64,000 bases of DNA from CAWAMR01 sp963783095. GTDB taxonomy: Bacteria; Planctomycetota; Planctomycetia; Gemmatales; Gemmataceae. Each line of letters starts with the position of its first letter. Positions within the stretch are counted from its first letter, which is position 1. A program made the position numbers and the translations under genes. Shown one piece after another: positions 17,687 to 25,834 of this stretch. The DNA is taken from positions 1 through 64,000 of the forward strand of contig CAWAMR010000016.1 of NCBI GenBank assembly GCA_963783095.1, read 5' to 3'. The notes below the pieces were generated by a model. It saw nothing but the letters and a program-made list of their open reading frames with translations. It ran no database searches and was not told where the DNA came from.

Positions 17687-19939
17687 GCATTTGCAGCCTT
17701 TGACGTAACCTGGAATATCGCCGTGCAGTATCTTGTCTTTGCACCGCAAGCCATAGCGCTTTTCGGCTACCCACCAGGACGACCAGCTTTTTGCCGCGCG
17801 TGATGCCCGTATACAAGAGATTACGCTGCAACATGACAAAATGTTGGGTATGCAGCGGGATGATTACCGCGGGATACTCTGACCCCTGCGACTTATGGAT
17901 GCTCGTGGCGTATGCCGGGGTCAATTCATCGAGTTCTCCAAATTCGTACGGGACGTGGCGGCCTTCGAAATCGACGATCACTTCCTGGTCGACGGCGTCG
18001 ATGTCGACAATCCTGCCGATATCGCCGTTGAAGACTTCTCGTTGATAATTATTGTGCGTTTGCAACACCTTGTCGCCGACCCGAAACTTCCAGCCGAACC
18101 GATCGACCTCCTTTTTGCTTTCGCTCGAAGGGTTCAGCACTTCCTGGAGCCGAAGATTGAGGTTGCGAACGCCGACATCGGACTTGTTCATGGGTGCGAG
18201 AACCTGCACGTCGCGAAAAGGATCGAGCCCGAACCTGGCCGGAATCCGATCCCTTACCATCGTGATGATTTTCTCCAGAATAGCCTCCGGTTCGCCCGCT
18301 TCCAGAAAGTAAAAGTCACCAGTGCCGGCCGGTGCAGATTCAGGCTCCTCGCCGTGGTTGACCGCGTGTGCAGCGCGGACAATCCAGCTTTGCCCCGCCT
18401 GCCGAAAAATCTCCGTGAGGCGAACCACTTTCACGACCTGGGAGTGAATCAGATCCGCAAGAACAGTGCCCGGCCCCACGGACGGCAACTGATCGATATC
18501 ACCGACGAAAACCACGCATGCCCACGGCGGAATGGCTCGAAGCAGTTGATTCATGAGCGTGATATCGACCATCGATGCCTCATCGACGACCAGCAAATCG
18601 ACATCGAGCGGGTGATCGCGATCGCGTTTGAATCGACCCAATCCAGGATCGAATTCGAGGAGACGATGAATCGTTCTCGCCTCTTTGCCGGTCGATTCGG
18701 CAAGCCTTTTGGCAGCCCGTCCGGTGGGCGCACACAAGGCCACGCGCAGCCTTTTGGCGAGAAAGATTTCCAGGATGCCGCGCACGATGGTCGTCTTGCC
18801 GACGCCGGGACCACCGGTGATGATGAGAACTTTTTCCTTGGTTGCGGCACGAATCGCGTCGCGCTGACTCGGCGCGAGTTCGATTTTCATCTTTTGTTCG
18901 ATCCAGCTCACGGCGGCCTGGTCATCGATCGACGGCAACGGATGACCACCTTGCTTGAGTTGCACGATCGAGCGAGCAACGCCGAGTTCCGCGAGGAACA
19001 TCGGTTTGAGATAGAGCCAATCTTCTTGATCGGTGGGCGCTACTTGATCGGGCTGCGGGTCGCGGGACGCGGGACGCAATAAGTCAGATGCGTCCGCGCC
19101 CGCGCCCCGCATCCCGCATCCCGACTGGAATCTCGAACAAACTCATCCTCCGTTCGTCCTTCCTCGATCGCGGAGTGAATCGTCTCCGGCGGAATTTGGG
19201 TCAATTCCATGGTCCGTTCCACGATCCCCTGCTCCGGATGGCCGACGTGCCCCTGGCTCGACGATTCTTGCAGGACGAACCGGACCGCTGCCCGCGCTCG
19301 CAGGGGCGATTGTGCCGACAATCCCATCCGCATCGCCAGGTCATCCGCCGTCTTGAAGCCAACCCCCCAAATGTCGGTCGTTAGCCGATATGGGTTGCTC
19401 TTCACCAATTCCACTGCCTGATCGCCGTAGGTTTTGTAAATCCGAATCGCGCGGGCGGTGCCGATGCCGTAGGATTGCAGGAACACCATGATGTTCCGCA
19501 CACCTTTTTGTTCCTGCCAGCTCTGTCGGATCCGCTGGAGGCGCTGAGGGCCAATTCCTTTGACTTCGGCCAGAAAGGTCGGTGACTGATCGATCACATC
19601 GAGTGTCTTGTCGCCGAATACCTCAACGATCCGCTTCGCATAGGTCGGCCCGATTCCTTTGATCAGTCCCGAACCGAGATATTTGGTAATACCCTCGACG
19701 GTATGAGGTGGAATGGTGCGTAGTTGATCGGCCTTGAATTGCAGTCCGTGAGTCTTGTCGTTGACCCAACTGCCGTTCGCCTCGATGTATTCGCCGGCGA
19801 CCACGTTCGAAAGATGCCCGACGACGGTAACGACATCGCGGTGCTTCTCAGCGCGCACCTTGAGCACCACATATCCATTGTCGAGATTGTGGAAGGTGAT
19901 CCGTTCGACGGAGCCTGTCAGAGGAGTTTCATCGGGCAT
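17652..19939 (-). CDS. recD2: RecD2-family DNA helicase, interrupted by a palindromic insert
   Basis: This is an ATP-dependent 5'-3' DNA helicase of the RecD2 type (no RecBC partners), about 760 codons. The N-terminus has an OB-like region (LTGSVERITFHNLDNGYVVL) and helix-hairpin-helix motifs (IKGIGPTYAKRI, VKGIGPQRLQRI). The helicase core has Walker A GGPGVGKTTI, Walker B LLVVDEASMVD, motif III GDIDQLPSVGPG and the C-terminal UvrD-like motif ATSIHKSQGSEYPAVI. Between EDEFVRD (N-part) and QVAPTDQEDWLYL (C-part) lies a GC-rich palindromic insert of 83 bases (about 19045-19128) flanked by GAT. It shifts frame as read but would be in frame if one base were missing. The start at 19939 directly precedes LTGSVERITF. 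The C-terminal tail derives from an intergenic repeat. Confidence 0.88.
19045..19128. repeat. Palindromic element inserted within recD2
   Basis: On the recD2 coding strand, 83 bases of GGGATGCGGG/GGGGCGCGGG repeats are followed by a short A/T-containing centre and GCGTCCCGCGTCCCGCG, giving an imperfect hairpin. It is bounded by GAT on both sides, like a three-base target duplication. Removing it joins FVRD to QVAPTDQEDW in frame. GATGCGGGGCGC-type blocks also occur in the intergenic element at 32325-32475. Confidence 0.65.
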
Positions 19940-20152
19940 GGTTGTGGCTTGAGATCCTTGCCTAATGGGCACCTGTTGGAGAGAGAATACAACCCTATTT
20001 CTCATCCATTTACTTTCGCCGAGATTGCTCGCATTAGCTATCTCAGAAGGGCAGTACTTTGGTGTATTATAGTTGGACGGTTTTGACAGTTGTCATCTCA
20101 AGTGGATCAACATGATTTTTTTCGAGCGTCAGCACGTGATGAGGTAGAACGA

Positions 20153-21331
20153 ATGCCCCGCAAAATGAAACCGAATGCTGTGTCTACTCGTTCAGGATTG
20201 CCATCCGATTATCGTGCCATCCTGGAATCCCTGAAGCAGCGGGTTTGGGAAGCGCAAACCAAAGCGATGCTTTCGGTCAACCGCGAGCTGATCCAACTCT
20301 ATTGGGATATTGGTCGCCTGATCGTTGAGCGGCAAGAAAAGGCTGAATGGGGTCAAAGTGTACTCGAACATCTGGCGGACGACTTGCAAAAGGCCTTTCC
20401 TGGTGTCGGTGGCTTTTCGCGGAGCAACGTCTTCCGGATGCGGGCTTTTTTTGTGGCCTACCGATACACGGAACAAGTCGCACAGGCTGTGCGACAAGCG
20501 AAGGCCAAACGAAAAGTCGCACAGACTGTGCGACAAACGAAGGCCAAACGAAAAGTCGCACAGCCTGTGCGACAATTGGCCGAGGACAGCCCACCTGAAG
20601 TAGTCGCCAATCTTCCTTGGGGACACAACGTTGGTTCTGTTCCAGAAGGTCAAAGATCCCACACAACGCCTCTGGTATGCGCAAGACCATCGAACATGGG
20701 TGGAGTCGGGCGATTCTGACGGTGCAAATCGAATCCGAGTTGTTCGTCCGCCAGGGTGCCGCCGTCACCAACTTTTCAGCTACATTACCCGAACCGCAGT
20801 CGGAACTCGCTCGGCAGATGCTTAAAGACCCGTATCACTTCGACTTCCTGACGCTGCACGATGATGCCATCGAACGAGATTTGGAACGCGGGCTGGTCGG
20901 ACACATTCAAAACTTCTTGTTGGAGTTGGGGGGCAGGATTTGCTTTTGTGGGCCAGCAGGTGACTTTGACCATCGGCGATGAGGATTACTTTGTTGATTT
21001 GCTCTTCTATCATCTCAAACTGCGATGTTTTGTGGTCATCGACCTGAAGATGATGAAGTTTACTCCGGCCGATGCCGGGCAAATGAATTTCTACCTGTCC
21101 GCAATCGATTCACTGATGAAGCACCCAACCGATGCCCCAACAATCGGTCTGATTCTCTGCAAGAAACGGGATCAATTCACTGCGGAGTACGCACTTCGAG
21201 ATATTGCCAAACCGATCGGCGTGGCCGAATGGCAAACCAAACTGGTCCAATCGCTTCCCGAATCGTTGAAAGGAACCTTGCCGAGTATCGAGGAGATCGA
21301 AGCCGAACTCGAGAAAGAGACATGGTCATGA
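20153..21331 (+). CDS. DUF1016 (YhcG-like) PD-(D/E)XK nuclease family protein, frameshifted
   Basis: The N-terminal DUF1016_N domain (SVNRELIQLYWDIGRLIVER, GFSRSNVFRMRAFFVAY, NLPWGHNV) is followed by the C-terminal nuclease domain (DFLTLHDDAIERDLERGLVG, GFAFVGQQVTL, YFVDLLFYHLKLRCFVVIDL, GLILCKKRD). The D...DLK-type triad fits the PD-(D/E)XK fold. Family members are linked to DNA recombination and to mobile or defence loci. Three frame breaks (about 20631, 20682, 20935) each look like one extra base. Residues 109-140 are a 13-residue tandem repeat (VAQAVRQAKAKRK, VAQTVRQTKAKRK, VAQPVRQ) encoded by a palindromic 39-base unit, an in-frame expansion. The ATG at 20153 has GAGG upstream. Confidence 0.85.
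20477..20573. repeat. In-frame 39-bp tandem repeats with GTCGCACAG.CTGTGCGAC palindrome
   Basis: There are two and a half copies of a 39-base unit starting at 20477, 20516 and 20555. Each begins with the 19-base palindrome GTCGCACAGRCTGTGCGAC (the middle base varies) followed by a spacer AAGCGAAGGCCAAACGAAAA. The unit is 13 codons long, so the DUF1016 frame is preserved. Confidence 0.85.
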
Positions 21332-21400
21332 CCGGCGAAGCTTGTACGCTTCCCTCGGTTCGAAAGGCTGACCCGGTCACCTTGTCATCAACGAACCTTG

Positions 21401-22360
21401 TCACCGCGAATCTCTGATTCTCTGCAACATTCGCCCCTGTTCCGCTAGGAGATGAGATAACTCCCCGTCCACCGGCACCGACCCGCCTTTGAGCGTCGCT
21501 GATTCCGCAATCAACACGACGCTGTCGGGTTCGGCGACAACTACCCAGTCATCGCGCACCTGTTTCATCTCACCGAGTCGAAAGCCAAACAATAATCGAC
21601 GAGGTTCATCCAATGAGATTCGAGCCAAAATCGCTTGATCCCCCAAGTCGACACGAATCGTGTTCTTTCCGAGCATGAGTTGGTAATCGATGCGATAACC
21701 TTCCCGCGTTCGCTGTACGAAGGCATCGAACAAAATCGATTGCCCGCGATAGCGTGCGCGAAACCGCTCTTGCCAGGCGCGGTTATTGACACCCACCGCT
21801 TGCCTTAGAATCTCCGGAATCGACTCACTTAGCAGATCATTCATCAATGCTGCCTCGTTTTCGAGTTGCTCCAATTCTGCCTGCGCATCCGGCTTGGCAA
21901 GTTGTCGTGCCTGTCGAAAGTATTCCGCAGCGTTGTGATAGAGGCCGTCCGAAAGTGCCCTCCGCCCCTCTCGGACGATGGCTGCGATATCCGCTTCGTC
22001 GGGCGTTTTCGGCCGGGGTTTGTCGGATTGAAAAAGAGTGGTCTGGGTTAACCAGATCACTCCCGGAAGCAACACCAGCACTGCGATCAAGGCTGCCCAA
22101 AGCGGTTTTCGCCAAAAATGGAGATTGGGCTGGGCGAGCTGCTCTGAAATCGATCGCGATCGGCTCCGGGTGGAACGGAAGAAAACCAAAGGACTGGCCG
22201 GGAAAATGAAATGTCTTGCTCCACACTTGGGGCAGGTGAGAGTTTGGCTTTCCGAACGACGTCGGCCCATCAGGCGTTTGCCGCAAGCGCATGCCAAAGA
22301 GTAAGGAACTTCGGGAACGGAATCCCGCTTCTTGCGCCATTTCAACAATACGGAAAACAT
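21401..22360 (-). CDS. Membrane protein with N-terminal zinc ribbon
   Basis: This protein of about 319 residues has an N-terminal zinc ribbon (CACGKRL...CPKCGARH, residues ~22-50), a basic Arg/Ser linker, one transmembrane helix (WAALIAVLVLLPGVIWL), a TPR-like helical pair (ALSDGLYHNAAEYFRQARQL) and a C-terminal region with beta-strand character (SILFDAFVQRTREGYRIDYQ). The topology suggests a cytoplasmic ribbon with an extracytoplasmic C-terminal domain. I do not recognise a function. The gene starts just after a TTCCATAG/AAGTTCC repeat; longer in-frame starts would translate that repeat, so I chose 22360. Confidence 0.6.
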   Translation of the reverse strand: MFSVLLKWRKKRDSVPEVPYSLACACGKRLMGRRRSESQTLTCPKCGARHFIFPASPLVFFRSTRSRSRSISEQLAQPNLHFWRKPLWAALIAVLVLLPGVIWLTQTTLFQSDKPRPKTPDEADIAAIVREGRRALSDGLYHNAAEYFRQARQLAKPDAQAELEQLENEAALMNDLLSESIPEILRQAVGVNNRAWQERFRARYRGQSILFDAFVQRTREGYRIDYQLMLGKNTIRVDLGDQAILARISLDEPRRLLFGFRLGEMKQVRDDWVVVAEPDSVVLIAESATLKGGSVPVDGELSHLLAEQGRMLQRIRDSR

Positions 22361-22417
22361 TCCATAGTTCCATAGTTCCATAGTTCCAAGTTCCGATTCC
22401 AACTTGGAACTTGGAAC
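22361..22417. repeat. TTCCATAG tandem and AAGTTCC inverted repeat
   Basis: Three TTCCATAG units run into CCAAGTTCC...AACTTGGAACTTGG, a small inverted repeat of the same sequence family as 17596-17686. It fills the whole gap between the zinc-ribbon gene and the end of the enoyl-CoA hydratase gene. Confidence 0.65.
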
Positions 22418-23274
22418 TTATTTCTTCCTCGTTGCGAAGAATTCTGCAATCATCCGGCGCGATTCTTCACTTCCCGCGAGCCGCAGAAACGCTTCGGTTT
22501 CGACGCGCGATTGCTCTGTCCAGTTCCAACTTGCACCCCTCGGTAACGACACGAAACATTTCCCTACTCGCGGCGGATACTAGTTCGCTCGGCTGCGCTG
22601 AAAAAGGCTTGGGCAGAAACTTCTTCGCGCGCTGGGGATGCCATCCGGTCCTGTCGTGGCTTTCGCGAATTCGCCGCACTGCCGTTTCCAACAACTGATC
22701 GGACTCGACCAATTCGTTGACCAGGGAACCGATCGGCAAGTCCGCTGCCTTGAAACTCTGACCGGACAGGAGCCGATCCAGGCGCTAACTGGGGATCGAG
22801 CAGACGGGGTAATCGTTGCGTGCCGCCCCAGCCGGGGATGAGTCCTAACTTGATTTCGGGCAAGCCTAATTCAAGACGGGGATGCGTTCCGCAAAGACGG
22901 TAATCGCAGGCGAGAGCCGCCTCCAGACCACCGCCGAGAGCAGCGCCGTCAATCACCGCGATCGTGGGAAAGGGTATCCGTTCCAGCAGCTGGAGCACGC
23001 TGTTGCCGGCCTGAATGAATTTTGCGGTAGGCTCCGGATGGGCCGGATCGGCATCCGCCAGTTCCTTGAGATCGGCACCCGCGATAAAGATGCCGGGTTT
23101 CGCGCTGCGCAGGATCAAGCCCCGAATCTCTTCCTGCGCGGCGAGAGGGTAGATGGCCTGGTGCAACTCGGCCCACATCGCCCGGCTCAGGATGTTGACC
23201 TTACTCTCGGGATTGTCGAAGGTTAGGAGGGCGATCTCATCGGGCACGATTTCCAGGTGAAGGAATTGGGGCAT
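22418..23274 (-). CDS. Enoyl-CoA hydratase/isomerase family protein (two frameshifts)
   Basis: This crotonase-fold protein has about 285 codons. Core motifs are IALLTFDNPESKVNILS, the oxyanion-hole loop IFIAGADLKELADAD, and TIAVIDGAALGGGLEAALACDYRL with the acidic residue in LPEIKLGLIPGWGGTQRLPRLL, as in fatty-acid beta-oxidation hydratases and FadB N-terminal domains. The frame changes near 22787 (at AGCGCC, after RLPRLL), continuing as AADLPIGSLVNELVESDQLL. It changes again near 22500 (at GCGCG), continuing as ETEAFLRLAGSEESRRMIAE and a stop at 22418. It stands alone without a dehydrogenase domain, so its exact pathway is uncertain. The start is the ATG before PQFLHLEIV. Confidence 0.8.
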
Positions 23275-23313
23275 GTTAGAACTCCGTTTGCTCATGACCA
23301 ATTGGGGAACTGT

Positions 23314-23730
23314 CTATTTGCCCGGCAGGAATGCCGCCGGCATTACTTTGAACCGCTCAGCCAAGACGAGAACTTGCTCCTTGGTCAGAGACCGTTTCCC
23401 GTTGAGGACTTCCGAAATGGTTGACTGTGAAATCCCCGTTTCGTTTGCCAGAACCTTTTGCGTGAGTCCGTTTTGACTCATCAATTCTCGGAGTACTTGG
23501 CTCTCCGAGGCATCGTCCCAAACGATGTGCTCGTCTTCGTATGCCTCTACAAGATCTGTCAAAACATCCAGGTATTTTTGTCCGCCCTCGTCGAGGTCTT
23601 CTTGCAGAAGGCGGTCAATAACAGCGAATGCCTCGGTCAGATGCTCATCGTCAACAATCTGAGTGAGCGGAAATTGCATGATGAGGTCATAGTAAGCATC
23701 GGGAAGTTTTCTTCGTAGCGTTGCAGACAT
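23314..23730 (-). CDS. higA: HigA-like antitoxin (XRE-family HTH)
   Basis: This 138-residue protein has an N-terminal helical region resembling HigA antitoxins (DAYYDLIMQFPLTQIVDDEHL, VLTDLVEAYEDEHI) and a C-terminal Cro/C1-type helix-turn-helix (LTQKVLANETGISQSTISEVLNGKRSLT). It neutralises HigB and should repress the operon by binding the upstream palindrome. It starts at an ATG four bases after the higB stop. HigB-before-HigA order is the classic reversed arrangement for this family. Confidence 0.88.
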   Translation of the reverse strand: MSATLRRKLPDAYYDLIMQFPLTQIVDDEHLTEAFAVIDRLLQEDLDEGGQKYLDVLTDLVEAYEDEHIVWDDASESQVLRELMSQNGLTQKVLANETGISQSTISEVLNGKRSLTKEQVLVLAERFKVMPAAFLPGK

Positions 23731-23734
23731 GAGA

Positions 23735-24094
23735 CTACCTCCTTTTTCGTTTTTGCGGTGGTGGTTGATAACAACCGCAGTCATTCGCCCAGTCCACTCG
23801 ATCGTAATCTTCGTGGTCCATCACCTTAAGGACGTAAATCTTGCTGGTGCGATAAATGACCCTTCCAATCAATCGATATCGATTGTTCCCAACATCGAAA
23901 ACGACACAGTTGCCGACTGCATCAGCAGATCCGAATGTTTGTTTGAGCGATGCAAAATTGGGCCAGATCTCGACACTTTTGGCAATCTTGTACCAAGCGA
24001 GCAGATACTTCTCGGCTATTTTGGCATCGTGAGTTCTCGATTCCCAGAACTCTTGCAGTCTCTTCTTGGAGATGATTCTCACTGCACCTTCCAT
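23735..24094 (-). CDS. higB: HigB-type mRNA interferase toxin
   Basis: The product is about 119 residues long. MEGAVRIISKKRLQEFWESR, WYKIAKSVEIWPNFASLKQTF, CVVFDVGNNRYRLIGRVIY and YVLKVMDHEDYDRVDW are the hallmark blocks of the HigB family of RelE-superfamily ribosome-dependent mRNA endonucleases, including the conserved G-N-x-Y-R-L and the H-x-x-Y-D motif. The ATG at 24094 is chosen because family sequence starts there; a longer frame upstream would cover the operator. The tail is unusually long and basic (PPPQKRKRR). It is the first gene of the operon with higA. Confidence 0.87.
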   Translation of the reverse strand: MEGAVRIISKKRLQEFWESRTHDAKIAEKYLLAWYKIAKSVEIWPNFASLKQTFGSADAVGNCVVFDVGNNRYRLIGRVIYRTSKIYVLKVMDHEDYDRVDWANDCGCYQPPPQKRKRR

Positions 24095-24125
24095 CGGTTC
24101 ACGATGACAACCACAATTACCAATA

Positions 24126-24173
24126 GTATCGCAATTTGCGATACAGTCAATTGAAATATCTCGAATTACGATA
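24126..24173 (-). promoter_or_regulatory. Putative higBA operator palindromes
   Basis: GTATCGCAATTTGCGATAC (24126-24144) is a perfect 19-base palindrome 32 bases upstream of higB. A second, imperfect one, TATCTCGAATTACGATA (24157-24173), shares the TATCGnAA half-site and lies two and a half to three helical turns further upstream (31 bp centre to start). Paired palindromes at the promoter are what autoregulating HigA-type repressors use. This is seen directly; the binding is inferred. Confidence 0.65.
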
Positions 24174-24268
24174 ATACCCGCAGATTCCACCATCTCGCGG
24201 TTCGGAATCTGTGAAAACAGAAAAGCCTTCGGCACTTGGCCGAAGGCTCGTTTTCCGAAAGCCGACTT

Positions 24269-24327
24269 ACGAGCCGGAAGCGTTAGCGACGCACCAACTT
24301 CATCCCTCGCTAACGCTTCCGGCTCGT
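24269..24327. repeat. 21-bp perfect inverted repeat (ACGAGCCGGAAGCGTTAGCGA)
   Basis: The perfect 21-bp arms (24269-24289 and 24307-24327) enclose 17 bases. The flanks contain two direct copies of GGCTCGTTTTCCG. The element occupies the gap between the thioredoxin-like gene's 3' end and the higBA promoter. Confidence 0.85.
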
Positions 24328-24345
24328 TTTCCGCGAAAGGCCCAA

Positions 24346-25317
24346 TCAGCGCGGCGCGTTGCGTTCACCCTTTTTGTTCACCCAGCTAAAAGGCGTCGTC
24401 ACTTCCACTGGCTTGGTGGAGATCTTTTCACCGAGGATATTCTCGAAGATCGTGCCGTAGACTTTCTCGATCTTGACCATCGAGTGCGCGGCCATGATTT
24501 GCGAGACCCGGCCCTGGTTTCCCAGTACCCACTGTCGGCCTCTCCGATCCATGAGCGGCATCGCGCCGGCAGCTCTTGCTTCCGTCAACTGTCGCTTATT
24601 GAAATCTTCGACCTTCAACGTCACATCCGGCCCATCGATCGGCGGCGGCGGCAGTTTCGGAGCCAGATCCCGGCCCGAAGGATCGCGATAGGTCAGAGAA
24701 TCATTCGGATCCTGCGCCACCGGAGGATCATAAGTGATCGGCTCAACCACGAGGCCGAATTCCGACTTCAATTTGTCGGCATGTGCCTTGCGCATGAAGG
24801 CCTTGAATTTGCCGCCATCATCCTTGGCGACCTCCATCGCCTTTTTCACGTTCTCGACGACCCATTTGGCCTCGTGCAACATAGTAGCTGCGTTGACAGG
24901 TCCAGCGACGACGTGCAGAACCCGACCGTCCGGCGCACAGAAATACGTGGCGACGTTGCCACCTTGCTTTTGGTTGCCGACGATCTTGAATGTGGCTACT
25001 TTTTGGAAAGATGAGTAGAAATACTCATTGATGAACTTCCCGACTTCGGGATTGGCCAGAGCGTTCACACGGAGCGCTTCAGCGTTGTTTCACGTCAAGG
25101 TCGGGTCTTCGAAGTGACCCGAGACATGCAGTACGAGAACCAGTTTGCCGTTTTTGGCGGCCAACCTGGCAGCTGCGCTCGGCGATTCCGTAAAAAGGAT
25201 CGACGTGCCGTACTCACCGCAGCTTTTCTCCTTTACGGGTGTCGCGGCGAATACCGGCCCCGCGAGAAAGAACGAGAGCGACAATCCCAGGATTGCCCCC
25301 TTTATCGAACGTTTCAT
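24346..25317 (-). CDS. Secreted thioredoxin-like protein, candidate selenoprotein (Sec76)
   Basis: This 323-codon gene has an excellent ribosome site (GGGAGGTG) before its ATG and a signal peptide (IKGAILGLSLSFFLAGPVFA). A thioredoxin-like strand and active-site region read KLVLVLHVSGHFEDPTLT, then UGA (25092-25090), then NNAEALRVNALANPEVGKFI, all in one frame. Downstream come ATYFCAPDGRVLHVVAGPV and a helical C-terminus. The UGA sits where the thioredoxin-like fold carries its redox Cys, just after the beta-strand. It is therefore read as selenocysteine at residue 76, without a neighbouring CxxC partner. A SECIS-like hairpin follows. If UGA is a stop, the product is only a 75-residue stub with a long conserved-looking orphan frame. 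Confidence 0.75.
25055..25092 (-). promoter_or_regulatory. Candidate bacterial SECIS element with in-frame UGA
   Basis: After the UGA (25092-25090), bases +7 to +35 fold into an imperfect helix: G-C, C-G, U-G, G-U, A.C mismatch, A-U, G-C, C-G, G-C, C.A mismatch, U-A, C-G. It closes the five-base loop CGUGU at +19 to +23. Distance and the G at loop position two fit bacterial SECIS rules. The same CGUGU loop is found at the UGA of the HEAT/UnbV gene at +21. Confidence 0.58.
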
Positions 25318-25834
25318 GGCATACACCTCCCTTGGAAAGAGATTCCCCACCAGCACTATAACGACTTTCGAGGGGAAATAGATTGGTGGAATTGCAGCAT
25401 GTTACAACTTCGTTGCAGTTTTCCGTTTTCACCAAGATCGCAAGAACACCCATTTTCCGACGCTTGTTGCTGGACGCGAAAAACTTGAGCTCTGCTGGTC
25501 AGGTGAGATTCGACCCTGGAGGGCCCTCCAGGGTCGGGTCTTCCTAGCCCGCCGGTTCCGTCGGTGTCGCTTTGCGCTCAACCCCCGGCTAATGGCTGCG
25601 ATCTTTCCAGGCCGGTTGGGGTGGCAATTCGTCGGCAACACTTTCAGAGAACGCGCGGCGGACGAGTTCGAGCTGGAGACGAGACGACTCCGCGAGCCGC
25701 GTAAGTCGCAATGACATGAACCGGGCGCGTGGCATTGCCCTCCATGAACTCCTTGATGGAGAAGGTGAGTTGAGCATTAATCGTGCGATTAACGCATGAT
25801 TAGAGTTTACCGTCTCATTGCGACGTTGGGTAGC
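25318..25834. other. Intergenic region with a perfect 24-bp palindrome
   Basis: This stretch of about 517 bases lies between the thioredoxin-like gene and the STN-like gene. It contains the perfect palindrome GACCCTGGAGGG/CCCTCCAGGGTC at 25512-25535. On the minus strand a frame from about 25720 to 25589 reads LTRLAESSRLQLELVRRAFS...VADELPPQPAWKDRSH. This looks protein-like, but I cannot assign a credible start, so it may be a small gene or a gene remnant. Confidence 0.4.

Noticed and set aside
17895..19082. Long open frame antisense to recD2
   Set aside because: The opposite strand encodes unmistakable helicase motifs. The antisense frame is open only because of codon bias.
20477..20573. Regularly spaced palindromic repeats resembling a mini CRISPR
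   Set aside because: The spacers are nearly identical, the unit is exactly 13 codons inside a gene, and no cas gene is nearby.
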